From Cupriavidus pinatubonensis (GTDB taxonomy: Bacteria; Pseudomonadota; Gammaproteobacteria; Burkholderiales; Burkholderiaceae): a stretch of DNA of 64,000 nt. Shown here one piece after another: positions 9,850 through 17,989 of this stretch. The translations under genes and the position numbers were made by a program. The notes beneath the pieces are model-generated. The model was given only the letters and a program-made list of their open reading frames with translations, had not been told where the DNA came from and made no database searches. Positions within the stretch are counted from its first letter, which is position 1; every line of letters begins with the position of its first letter. Location of the stretch: positions 806,001 through 870,000 of the forward strand of contig NZ_CP080767.1 of the NCBI RefSeq assembly GCF_019602855.1, read 5' to 3'.

Positions 9850-10731
9850 ATGGAAATCGCACTTGCCCTGAAAGCCGTGATCCTCGGCATCGTCGAAGGA
9901 CTGACCGAGTTTCTGCCCATTTCGAGCACCGGCCACCTGATCCTGGCCGGCCAGCTGCTCGACTTCAACGACGAGAAGGGCAAGATCTTCGAGATCGTGA
10001 TCCAGTTCGGCGCGATCCTGGCGGTGTGCTGGGAGTTCCGCCGGCGCATCGCCAACGTGCTAAGCGGGTTGACGACCGACCCGAAAGCGCAGCGCTTTGC
10101 CATCAACGTGATCGTGGCGACGGTGCCGGCCATCGTGCTGGCGCTGGTGTTCGGCAAATGGATCAAGGCCCATCTGTTCAACCCGATCACGGTGGCGCTG
10201 GCCTTCATCATTGGTGGCGTGGTGATCCTGCTTGCGGAACGACGCGACGCACGCCGCGGCGTGGTGACCAACCCGCGCGGCAATGCCTTGCTGCAAGCCG
10301 CCAAGGCGGGCGCCCCGCGCATTGAATCGGTCGACGACCTGAACTGGCGCGATGCGCTGAAGGTCGGCCTCGCCCAGTGCTTCGCGCTGGTGCCAGGCAC
10401 GTCACGGTCGGGCGCGACCATCATCGGCGGCATGCTGTTCGGCCTGTCGCGTCAGGTCGCGACCGAGTTCTCGTTCTTCCTGGCCATCCCTGTGATCTTC
10501 GGCGCGACGGTGTACGAGCTCTACAAGGCCCGCGCCCTGCTGTCCGTCGATGATCTCGGCATCTTCGGCATTGGTTTCGTTTTCGCCTTCCTGTCGGCCT
10601 TCCTCTGCGTACGCTGGCTCCTGCGCTTTGTCGCGACGCATGACTTCAAGCCGTTCGCGTGGTACCGGATCGCATTCGGCATCATCGTGCTGGCGACGGC
10701 GTACTCGGGATTGATTTCCTGGCACGCCTGA
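9850..10731 (+). CDS. uppP: Undecaprenyl-diphosphatase UppP (BacA)
   Basis: 293 residues. Integral membrane enzyme that dephosphorylates undecaprenyl diphosphate, recycling the lipid carrier of peptidoglycan and polysaccharide export. The first catalytic region is [14 protein letters not shown] near residues 17-30 and the second is P-G-T-S-R-S-G-A-T near residue 183, both diagnostic for BacA/UppP. Several hydrophobic helices follow. A strong bidirectional terminator lies directly after the stop. Confidence 0.96.
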   Translation: MEIALALKAVILGIVEGLTEFLPISSTGHLILAGQLLDFNDEKGKIFEIVIQFGAILAVCWEFRRRIANVLSGLTTDPKAQRFAINVIVATVPAIVLALVFGKWIKAHLFNPITVALAFIIGGVVILLAERRDARRGVVTNPRGNALLQAAKAGAPRIESVDDLNWRDALKVGLAQCFALVPGTSRSGATIIGGMLFGLSRQVATEFSFFLAIPVIFGATVYELYKARALLSVDDLGIFGIGFVFAFLSAFLCVRWLLRFVATHDFKPFAWYRIAFGIIVLATAYSGLISWHA

Positions 10732-10748
10732 TCCGGCAGGCTGAATGC

Positions 10749-10784
10749 AAAAAAGGCGTGGCCACCATGTGCCACGCCTTTTTT
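10749..10784. terminator. Bidirectional intrinsic terminator between uppP and trmB
   Basis: A perfect 14-bp stem (AAAAAAGGCGTGGC at 10749-10762, its complement at 10771-10784) with an 8-nt loop and a T run on both strands. It serves the convergent genes uppP and trmB. Confidence 0.92.
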
Positions 10785-10815
10785 TGTTTGGGCTGCTTGT
10801 GTCGGGTTGCGCCGA

Positions 10816-11598
10816 TCAACCGCGCTTGCGGAACACCACATCCCAGACACCATGCCCGAGCCGCACGCCGCGCCGCTCGAACTTGGTGATGGGCCGGTAC
10901 TCGGGTCGTTCGGAAAAGCCGTCAGCGGCCGACGACGTATTTTCGAGTGCAGGCTCGCCCGCCAGCACTTCCACCATCTGGTGCGCGTATTCTTCCCAAT
11001 CGGTCGCGCAATGGATGTAGCCGCCCGGCTTCAGGCGCGAAGCCAGCAGCTTGACCAGCGGCGGCTGCACCAGCCGGCGCTTGTTGTGGCGCTTCTTGTG
11101 CCAGGGGTCGGGGAAGTAGATATGCACGCCGTCGAGGCAGTCCTCGGTCAGCATGTGGGCGACGACTTCCACCGCATCGTGCTGGATGATGCGGATATTG
11201 CCGATTTCGCGCTCATCGGCCAGCTTGAGCAGCGCGCCGACGCCAGGCTCGTGCACTTCGCAGCCGAGGAAATTGTCTTGCGGGCGCAGTTGCGCGATAT
11301 GCGCGGTCGTCTCGCCCATGCCGAAGCCGATCTCGAGGATGGCCGGGGCCTTGCGGCCGAAAGCGGCTTCCCAGTCGAGCGGCTGCGGTGCGTAGGGCAC
11401 CAGCAGGCGTGGGCCGACTTCGTCGATGGCTCGCTGTTGGCCGGTGGAGGTACGGCCGGCGCGTCGGACGAAGGAGCGGATGCGGCGGGGGTGGGCGACG
11501 CCTTCGGGGTCGCTGGTGGACGACGGCTCGACGCTCTGCATGCGCTGAGCGTCGTCTTCCGAAATCGGTTCGGTACGGGTGGGGTCTTTGGGAAGCAT
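10816..11598 (-). CDS. trmB: tRNA (guanine-N7)-methyltransferase TrmB
   Basis: 260 residues. Methylates G46 in the variable loop of tRNAs using SAM. Clear family motifs: [10 protein letters not shown] (SAM binding) near residue 87, then [20 protein letters not shown] near residues 160-180, and A-T-D-W-E-E-Y-A later. The N-terminal 40 residues are a poorly conserved basic extension common in the Burkholderiaceae. Convergent with uppP. Confidence 0.96.
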   Translation of the reverse strand: MLPKDPTRTEPISEDDAQRMQSVEPSSTSDPEGVAHPRRIRSFVRRAGRTSTGQQRAIDEVGPRLLVPYAPQPLDWEAAFGRKAPAILEIGFGMGETTAHIAQLRPQDNFLGCEVHEPGVGALLKLADEREIGNIRIIQHDAVEVVAHMLTEDCLDGVHIYFPDPWHKKRHNKRRLVQPPLVKLLASRLKPGGYIHCATDWEEYAHQMVEVLAGEPALENTSSAADGFSERPEYRPITKFERRGVRLGHGVWDVVFRKRG

Positions 11599-11678
11599 GG
11601 CAACAAGAAAACCGCCGGACGAGTCACGGCGGCTGGTGCTCCGGTGTGGAAGCGGGATTCTACCTGATGGGCGATCGC

Positions 11679-13022
11679 CTACTGAGCGCCCTGGGCCGCG
11701 CGCTGTGGAGCAGTCACGGCAGCCTTTCTCTTATCGATGAAGGCGATGAAGGTGGCAATGCCTACTGCATAGAAGGGGAAGACCTCCCACCAAAGGAATA
11801 CCACGTCCGTGAGGCCAAGCACAAAAATGCCGGCGCACAAGCTGGCACCCATGCAGGCCGCGGCGCGGACTTCCTTGTCACGGTGCCTGAGATCGCGGGC
11901 GAAATAGCAGGCTGGCACGAGGTACAGGGCCAGCAGGGCGACAATGCCAAACAGGCCGAGTCTGGCGGCATTGAAGAGAAACTCGTTGTGCGAGTGGGCG
12001 AACTCGGATGCGGCGGGAGTAATAATTCCCCGATTTTTCAAATCTGCGAGTGCATCTCGATATCCATCTACACCTACGCCAAAAAGCGGATGCTCGCGGA
12101 AGATCACGACGGAACCCCGCCATAGCTGAAAGCGGAAGCCGATTGAAGTGTCGACATTGGTTCCGCTCACGTATTGCTCGATATCGGTCCGTGCAACATC
12201 AATCCGGTCTTTAACCAGCCTGGCCTGGCTCATCGCGCCAACGAGTGCAAGCGCTATCAGAACCGCCATCAGCAACCTGCGGCCTTTCGCCAGAACGCCG
12301 CTCGAGTACAGCGCAATCGCACAAAAAACGGGTATGGTTATCCACGCCCCCCGTGATTGCGAAAGGTAACTGCCATACAGGATCGCCGCTGCCGCCAGAA
12401 TTTTCAAAACGGTCTGAACCCTCTCATGCCTTGAATTCCATGCGAGCGACAGCATGCCGTATGTGCCCAGCAGCAAAGCCATTTCAATGAAAATGGTGAT
12501 GGGGATGAAATCGGTCCCATACCTCAGTTCACCACCATGGGAGAGTTGGTAGATCTTGATGGTGGACAACAAGGCGCCGGCCATAAATGCCCACTGCACC
12601 TGGCGCAGATAGCGCATTGGGATGATCGAAATCGACCAGAGCACTAAAGCAAAAAGTGCGAGACGGGATGGCGCATCAAGACTGCGGCTCGAGAATTGGG
12701 ATCTCGATATCTCGTTCGCCAGTACGGCCAACATCGGGGCGGCCATTGCCAGGCAAAGTGGCCAATAACGTCTGATCTGACCACCAAGCAGGGCGCTCTG
12801 AGATTTCCAGCGATAAATCAGTGTGACCAGGCCCAATACAATCAGCACACCGTACAGGACGCCCGCCGCGCGATCGATAATCAACGCAAGCATGTAAAAA
12901 GCCACGAGGGCCGCTGCTGCGAGTCGGGCAATGAGGCGGAACGCTGCTGTATCTCTTTCCATGGAAACAAAGCCGGGCATTGAAGCCGGTGAAGCGGGGC
13001 TTTGATTGAGTTGTTGAGGCAT
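11679..13022 (-). CDS. O-antigen ligase/polymerase-like membrane protein (Wzy_C)
   Basis: About 447 residues with 10 or more hydrophobic segments. The Wzy_C signature is seen: S-Q-S-R-G-A-W in the middle, then a large periplasmic loop with R-F-Q-L-W-R-G and A-H-S-H-N-E-F-L. This family includes WaaL ligases, which join O-antigen to lipid A-core, and related pilin O-oligosaccharyltransferases. I chose ATG 13022 (purine-rich upstream) over GTG 13040. The DNA here is visibly lower in GC than the flanks. The GT8 gene just upstream points to LPS core or O-antigen assembly rather than protein glycosylation, but the latter cannot be excluded given the pilin operons in the window. Confidence 0.8.
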   Translation of the reverse strand: MPQQLNQSPASPASMPGFVSMERDTAAFRLIARLAAAALVAFYMLALIIDRAAGVLYGVLIVLGLVTLIYRWKSQSALLGGQIRRYWPLCLAMAAPMLAVLANEISRSQFSSRSLDAPSRLALFALVLWSISIIPMRYLRQVQWAFMAGALLSTIKIYQLSHGGELRYGTDFIPITIFIEMALLLGTYGMLSLAWNSRHERVQTVLKILAAAAILYGSYLSQSRGAWITIPVFCAIALYSSGVLAKGRRLLMAVLIALALVGAMSQARLVKDRIDVARTDIEQYVSGTNVDTSIGFRFQLWRGSVVIFREHPLFGVGVDGYRDALADLKNRGIITPAASEFAHSHNEFLFNAARLGLFGIVALLALYLVPACYFARDLRHRDKEVRAAACMGASLCAGIFVLGLTDVVFLWWEVFPFYAVGIATFIAFIDKRKAAVTAPQRAAQGAQ

Positions 13023-13076
13023 TCTCGTCTTGGTCTGCACTCACTGGTGCAAAACTGTGATTCGCAGGCGAAGGGC

Positions 13077-14066
13077 TTATGAGGATTTCAGCTTCTGCAT
13101 CAGCCGCGATTTCAGGTAGCGGCAATGCCAGTAGATGCCTTCGGCAATACGGTGTTGTGTGATCAGAAACTTGGAGAACAGCTTTAGTTCCCGGGCCGTC
13201 CTGGGCGCGTCCAGTGGCGATTCCGCCCATGGCGAGCGGGACTGGATCGCGGTGAATAGTTCGCGAACGTCATGCAGGCACCAGTTGTGCCACGGCTTTA
13301 CCGGGCCGGTGAAGTGCATGAACACATATGGCTGCGCGATGTTCAGCTTGGTCTCGCCGCGTGTCAGGTAGTCCACAAGGTGATATCGAAAGTTCCATTT
13401 CGGGTCGATATACCTGATGCGTCCGTCGAGTGCGATGTTCAGGGCGTCCTGGTCAGCGAATCGCATGTCGAGCGTGGTGAGCGACTTCAGGGCGGCTTGC
13501 TGGACGTCGGCGGCAACCCAGTTCCGGACATCGATATACATGACCCCGGCATTGAAGTAGTGGCCGTGCTTTAGCCCCAGTGCCGGAATCTGCGTCTTGA
13601 CAGTAGTGTCTTTCTCGTCGGCCACCGCCGCCGCGATGTTGTCGCCCAGATCGAGGGTCAGCAGTTCCGACAGGTCGCCAAAGCATAACAAGTCGGCGTC
13701 CAGGTACAGCACCTTATCCGTGACGTCGCGCAGCCGCGACGGAATCAGCAGGCGGATAAAGGTGCCCAGCGAATGCTTGCTAAAGCACGGGAACTGACGA
13801 AAATCATCGAGCGTTGCCGTGTCAAGCAGATGGAGACGGACAGTGACGCCTAGCTGCTTCTCGAGCTTCTCCAGCTTGTCCCGGTTGTCGTCGGTAATGG
13901 AGAATGCAAACACATGGAAGACAAAGTCCCGCCCCGGGTTGTTTTCCACGACCGACGTGATGGTCACACCCATACCACGATAGTATCCAGCGTCCACACC
14001 GAATGCGACGTGAACCGGTTCTTTGCCGGAGCGCGGGGCGGATACATCTCGCAGTTCAGATGGCAC
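13077..14066 (-). CDS. Glycosyltransferase family 8 (LPS core type)
   Basis: 329 residues of the GT8 family, GT-A fold, related to LPS alpha-1,2-glucosyl/galactosyltransferases such as WaaJ/RfaJ. Motifs: H-V-A-F-G-V-D near residue 20, the metal-binding Y-L-D-A-D-L-L near residue 122, F-N-A-G-V-M near residue 176 and H-F-T-G-P-V-K-P-W near residue 257. It starts at GTG 14066 with AAGGA 6 nt upstream. The ligase-like gene follows after 54 nt. Both genes are less GC-rich than their neighbours, suggesting an LPS-variable region. Confidence 0.88.
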   Translation of the reverse strand: MPSELRDVSAPRSGKEPVHVAFGVDAGYYRGMGVTITSVVENNPGRDFVFHVFAFSITDDNRDKLEKLEKQLGVTVRLHLLDTATLDDFRQFPCFSKHSLGTFIRLLIPSRLRDVTDKVLYLDADLLCFGDLSELLTLDLGDNIAAAVADEKDTTVKTQIPALGLKHGHYFNAGVMYIDVRNWVAADVQQAALKSLTTLDMRFADQDALNIALDGRIRYIDPKWNFRYHLVDYLTRGETKLNIAQPYVFMHFTGPVKPWHNWCLHDVRELFTAIQSRSPWAESPLDAPRTARELKLFSKFLITQHRIAEGIYWHCRYLKSRLMQKLKSS

Positions 14067-14489
14067 TTGTCATCCTTGTAGTGGGGAGCGAACCGTGTGA
14101 GCCAGGGGTAACTCCGGCGGAAAGCCAGAGTGAAATGTCGATCACGACACGTCGAATGAGCGACGTCGCCGTATCACGGGACAGCATTGTGTCCTCTTGC
14201 CTGCTACCAATCGGCTTGCCGGGAACCGCTCGTGCACACGATGGGGTTGGCAGTGGAGCGGGCGATGGGAATCGAACCCACGTCTTTAGCTTGGGAAGCT
14301 AAGGTAATAGCCATTATACGACGCCCGCTTTGGCTAACTTGGGGGCGGATTCTAGCACAAGTTGTTGCAGTCCCGCCGCGATGTCAGGAGCGTGACCTGC
14401 CGCCATTGCCTCCTGCCGCGGCGGCCCCGTATGCTTGCCTGTGCGCCGCCGCAACCATCCATTACCGCTTCAAGACACAAGGACCCACC
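14067..14489. other. Intergenic region with tRNA-Gly
   Basis: Between the GT8 gene (minus) and a small conserved gene (plus). It holds the tRNA-Gly at 14254-14328. In the rest (14067-14253 and 14329-14489) I see no convincing gene. Confidence 0.5.
14254..14328 (-). tRNA. tRNA-Gly (anticodon CCC)
   Basis: Cloverleaf on the minus strand: acceptor GCGGGCG/CGCCCGC, D arm with TATAATGG, anticodon stem TTAGC/GCTAA around loop TTCCCAA (anticodon CCC), and T arm TGGG-TTCGATT-CCCA. The 3' CCA is encoded (14256-14254). Confidence 0.95.
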
Positions 14490-14870
14490 TTGACCACCGA
14501 CTTCATCGCGCGTTTCGAAGCCGACTGTATCCCGCGCATCGTCGAGGCGATCGTCCGCCTTTATCCGCACCGATTGCGCGTGGAAGTCTTGCCCGGAGCA
14601 CGGGCCGACTGGCCCGCGCGGGTCCGGATTCAGGGGAAGGGCGCGCCAGAGCTCCAGCGTTTCACGTATCCGCTCGACGTCACCCTTGCCTGGGATGGAC
14701 TCGAAGTCGAAGCCCTCTTCGCAGCGAACGGCGCGCAGCGCTTCGCCGGCTACCTCGACGCATTGCCCGCCAAGCTCAGGGCTTGGCAGGAGCCGCGCCA
14801 GCTTGACTGGAGTTCGCTGTCGCAGGCCGACCCCGCAGTCCTGATCGGCGGGCTCGATTTCGAGCGCTGA
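14490..14870 (+). CDS. Small conserved hypothetical protein (DUF5594-like)
   Basis: 126 residues starting at TTG 14490, chosen because AAGGA lies 7 nt upstream. The open frame extends further 5' but crosses the tRNA-Gly gene, so the upstream part is not coding. The protein has no signal peptide or membrane segment; it looks like a small soluble alpha/beta domain with a C-terminal L-I-G-G-L-D-F-E-R. It resembles the DUF5594 family of Burkholderiaceae from memory; I cannot confirm this. Function unknown. Confidence 0.7.
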   Translation: MTTDFIARFEADCIPRIVEAIVRLYPHRLRVEVLPGARADWPARVRIQGKGAPELQRFTYPLDVTLAWDGLEVEALFAANGAQRFAGYLDALPAKLRAWQEPRQLDWSSLSQADPAVLIGGLDFER

Positions 14871-14879
14871 CGCCGAGAC

Positions 14880-15779
14880 TCAGGCGACGACGCGCACACG
14901 GCAGACGGCGGTCTCGTGCTCGCCGGGCTCGAGCCAGCGCAGTCCGTGGCCGTGATGAATAGCATCCGGCAGGCCGAGCCAAGGCTCGACGCAGTAGAAG
15001 TCGGCGTCTTCACTTTCCGTCCATGTGGTCACCGCATGCCATGCGACGCAGCCCGGTACGTCGAGGTCGATTGCCAGCGTCCTGCCGGGCATGGCCAGGG
15101 TGACGGAGCCGCCGCCCGGCAGGGCATGAAACGTATCCTGCAAGCGGTCGTCGTCCAGCGCATACGCCGGTTCGCCCTGAATGGCGTGAGTCAGCCGACC
15201 GTCCGGCTCCTGCCTTAGGCGTATCGCTTCTGGCAGCAACAACCGGGTGTCGGGCCGGTGCGCGGCGGGCAAGCTGAAATAGAAATGGTGCCCGGCGTAG
15301 TAGGGCAGGCGATCGCTGCCGGTATTCTCGGAGCGTAGTGCCACTTCCACGCCATCTTCGAGCATGACGTAGCTTGCCTCGAAGCGGAATGCGTACGGGT
15401 AGCCAGCCCGCGTGCTGTCTGACGACTCCAGGGCCATGACGATCTTGTCGTCGTCGGCGGCGACGACGGTGAAGGGGAGGTCCCGCGCAAAGCCATGCTG
15501 CGGCAACGTGTGGGTCGTGCCGTTCGCATCGCGCCAGCGGCCGGCCTCGCCGTCGGCGAAGTGCCGTCCGATGAACGGAAACAGGAGCGGATTTCCACCC
15601 CGGATCTTCGCCGGCCGGCTCCAGTCGGCAGCTTCGGGCCAGTAAAGGATCTCTTCCCCGTGGCGAACCCAGCGGACAAGCCGGCCCCCGTAATGGGGCG
15701 CCAGCAGTAGATAGTTGTCGTCGTTGCCGACGCGGATCAGATCCTGGTTCTGGAAGCGTTGAATGTTTTGAAAGGCCAT
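14880..15779 (-). CDS. Aldose 1-epimerase family protein
   Basis: 299 residues of the galactose mutarotase-like superfamily. Features: P-H-Y-G-G-R-L near residue 29, G-N-P-L-L-F-P near residue 61, P-Q-H-G-F-A-R near residue 93 (likely catalytic His), G-H-H-F-Y-F near residue 164 and a conserved late C-V-E-P-W region. These epimerases interconvert alpha and beta anomers of hexoses or hexose phosphates; the substrate here is not predictable. Convergent with the preceding small plus-strand gene. Confidence 0.88.
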   Translation of the reverse strand: MAFQNIQRFQNQDLIRVGNDDNYLLLAPHYGGRLVRWVRHGEEILYWPEAADWSRPAKIRGGNPLLFPFIGRHFADGEAGRWRDANGTTHTLPQHGFARDLPFTVVAADDDKIVMALESSDSTRAGYPYAFRFEASYVMLEDGVEVALRSENTGSDRLPYYAGHHFYFSLPAAHRPDTRLLLPEAIRLRQEPDGRLTHAIQGEPAYALDDDRLQDTFHALPGGGSVTLAMPGRTLAIDLDVPGCVAWHAVTTWTESEDADFYCVEPWLGLPDAIHHGHGLRWLEPGEHETAVCRVRVVA

Positions 15780-15844
15780 CGCTTTGCCGGGTGTTTGACG
15801 ACGCGCCGAATTCTACGTGGCTGCGGCCGCCCGGGCCTGTTTGC

Positions 15845-17068
15845 TCATGCCGCGAGCTCGTTCGTGTAGATCGTGTCGCGCACCAGCGGATACACCTGCG
15901 TCTCCCAACGCTTGCCATTGAATACGCCGTAGTGGCCCACGCCCGTCTGCACATGGTGCATGCGCATGTAAGGGTGCAGGCTGTCGCACAAGTCCTGGGC
16001 GGCCATGGTCTGGCCGATGGCGCAGATGTCGTCGCGCTCACCTTCCACGGTCAGCAATGCGGTACGGCGGATTGCGCGCGTGGAGACGCGGCGCCCGCCC
16101 ACATCCAGCAGTCCCTGCGCGAGCAGGAAGCGCTGGAACACCATGCTGACGGTTTCGAGATAGAACTCTGCCGCAAGATCCATGGTGGCGAAGTACTCGA
16201 CATAGAAATCCTGGATGGCGTCGGCTTTTGCATGTTCGCCGCGGGAACGCAGCGCGTGCATTTCGCGCAACGTCTGTTCGTGCCGCTCCAGGTTCATGCT
16301 CATGAACGCCAGCAATTGCACAAAGCCCGGATAGACGCGGCGCAGTCCGCCGACAAAGCGCAGCGGCACAATGCCGATCAGCGTGCTCTCGAACCACTCG
16401 ATCGGCCGGCTCATGGCCAGTTCATTGACCTTGGTCGGGTTGACGCGCGCATCGATCGGGCCGGCCATCAAGGTGAGGCTGGGCGGCTGGGCCGGATCAT
16501 CGTCCTCGGCCATCAGCGCGGCGGCGGCCAGCGCGGCGACCGTGGGCTGGCATACGGCCATCAGGTGCGTGTGACCACCAAGTTCTTGCAGGAAGGTAAT
16601 CAGGTGTCCCACGAACTCGTCGAAACCAAAGCGCCCGGCAAACAGCGGGATGTCGCGCGGATTGTGCCAGTCGGTAATGTAGACGTCATGGTCCGCCAGC
16701 ATAGTCTGCACGGTCCCGCGCAGCAGGGTGGCGAAGTGGCCGGACATGGGGGCGACCAGCAACACGCGAGGCTGGCCGGTGACACCGTGGCGGCGAAAGT
16801 GCAGCAGCGAGCAGAAGGGCGTCTGCGCCACCACCTCTTCGGAAACCTGCACAGGCAGCCCGTTGACGACTACGCTGTCAATACCGAATGCGGGCCGATG
16901 GTGGGTCAGGCGTGCCAGCGACAGGATCTCGCAAGCGGCCCAGAGCGATCGCAGGGATTCACACTCGGCGGCGTGCTTGTTGGTGGCGATCACCGAGGCG
17001 GTGTAATCGGCCAGCGTGCAGCCAGCGTGCATCATATCCGCATAGGTCTGGTATGCCTGGTACAGCAT
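15845..17068 (-). CDS. phaZ: Intracellular polyhydroxybutyrate depolymerase
   Basis: 407 residues, close to the roughly 420 of PhaZ1 of Ralstonia eutropha. It degrades storage PHB granules in the cytoplasm. The nucleophile motif A-V-C-Q-P-T near residue 170 has Cys in place of the lipase-box Ser, as known for PhaZ1. Late Asp (G-E-R-D-D-I) and His (G-V-G-H-Y-G-V-F) complete the expected triad. No signal peptide. ATG 17068 has a strong GGGAGG 6 nt upstream; longer frames lack one. Acetoacetyl-CoA synthetase 1 kb away fits a role in using PHB breakdown products. Confidence 0.95.
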   Translation of the reverse strand: MLYQAYQTYADMMHAGCTLADYTASVIATNKHAAECESLRSLWAACEILSLARLTHHRPAFGIDSVVVNGLPVQVSEEVVAQTPFCSLLHFRRHGVTGQPRVLLVAPMSGHFATLLRGTVQTMLADHDVYITDWHNPRDIPLFAGRFGFDEFVGHLITFLQELGGHTHLMAVCQPTVAALAAAALMAEDDDPAQPPSLTLMAGPIDARVNPTKVNELAMSRPIEWFESTLIGIVPLRFVGGLRRVYPGFVQLLAFMSMNLERHEQTLREMHALRSRGEHAKADAIQDFYVEYFATMDLAAEFYLETVSMVFQRFLLAQGLLDVGGRRVSTRAIRRTALLTVEGERDDICAIGQTMAAQDLCDSLHPYMRMHHVQTGVGHYGVFNGKRWETQVYPLVRDTIYTNELAA

Positions 17069-17112
17069 GGCTCGCCTCCCGTGATCCCGTGAGACCCGTA
17101 TGCGCAATATAT

Positions 17113-17146
17113 ATGCCATCGGCATGAATGGTGGCACAAGCTTTGC
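17113..17146 (+). promoter_or_regulatory. Candidate sigma-54 promoter and adjacent palindrome
   Basis: TGGCAC-N5-TTGC at 17132-17146 matches the -24/-12 consensus with GG and GC 12 bp apart. A palindrome ATGCC-ATC-GGCAT lies just before it at 17113-17125. The promoter would read toward the GST gene at 17312. No enhancer-binding protein gene is nearby, so this is a motif match only. Confidence 0.35.
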
Positions 17147-17311
17147 GAAGCGCGTGGTGATGGACACGCAAAACCCATCGCGGGTGAAGTGGCGGGCGCG
17201 TGAGTGGTTAGCGCGCTTCACACTGGTGCCTACGCGCTGCACTGCATGGGTGCGCGGCGCGGGCGTATATCTAGTCGTGGCGATCGTCCCGACGGGCGAC
17301 AAGGAGGCGAG

Positions 17312-17965
17312 ATGGGCAAGACCACACTCACCATCAGCAGCAAGACCTATTCGTCATGGTCGCTGCGCGGCTGGCTGCTGGCACGCTTCGCCGGGCTGGA
17401 GTTCGAAGAGGTGCTGGTGACCCCGGACGACCCGGCCGTGCGCGCGGAGATCCTCCTGCTGTCGCCGTCTATCCTCGTGCCTTGCCTGCGCCATCAGGGC
17501 GTGACCGTGTGGGACACGCTCGCGATAGCCGAGTACCTGAACGAAATCAGTCCCAAGGCGGGGCTGCTGCCCGACGACCGCGCCGCCCGCGCGCACTGCC
17601 GCGCGATCTGCGGCGAAATGCACTCGGGCTTTGCGGCCATGCGAGCGGCGCTGCCGATGAACCTCAAGGGGCATTTCCCCGGGCTGAAGGTGTGGTCGCG
17701 GGCGCAGGCCGATATCGACCGCATCACGGCGATTTGGACGGAGTGCCTGACGCGCTATGGCGGGCCCTACCTGTTCGGCACGCGCACGATGGCGGACGCC
17801 ATGTATGCGCCAGTCGTGACCCGCTTCGTGACCTACGGCGTCATGCTCGACCCGGTGCCGGTCGAATACTGCAAGCAGATCCTGTCGATGCCCGAACTGC
17901 AGGAGTGGACGGCGGCAGCGCGCGAAGAGCCCGACGAAATCAGCGAACTCGACGTCGAATTCTGA
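17312..17965 (+). CDS. Glutathione S-transferase family protein
   Basis: 217 residues. N-terminal thioredoxin-like domain with S-S-K-T-Y-S-S-W-S-L-R (likely catalytic Ser/Tyr region), the cis-Pro motif I-L-V-P-C-L and the glutathione-binding W-D-T-L-A-I-A-E-Y-L near residues 67-76. The C-terminal domain is all-helical. A strong AAGGAGG precedes the ATG; the frame extends upstream without a better start. Divergent from phaZ. The physiological substrate is unknown. Confidence 0.9.
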   Translation: MGKTTLTISSKTYSSWSLRGWLLARFAGLEFEEVLVTPDDPAVRAEILLLSPSILVPCLRHQGVTVWDTLAIAEYLNEISPKAGLLPDDRAARAHCRAICGEMHSGFAAMRAALPMNLKGHFPGLKVWSRAQADIDRITAIWTECLTRYGGPYLFGTRTMADAMYAPVVTRFVTYGVMLDPVPVEYCKQILSMPELQEWTAAAREEPDEISELDVEF

Positions 17966-17989
17966 TACTCGCCGGGGTATGGGGCAGCG

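Noticed and set aside
14187-14489. 5' extension of the DUF5594-like gene
   Set aside because: It would run through the tRNA-Gly gene; the TTG at 14490 has a proper ribosome binding site.
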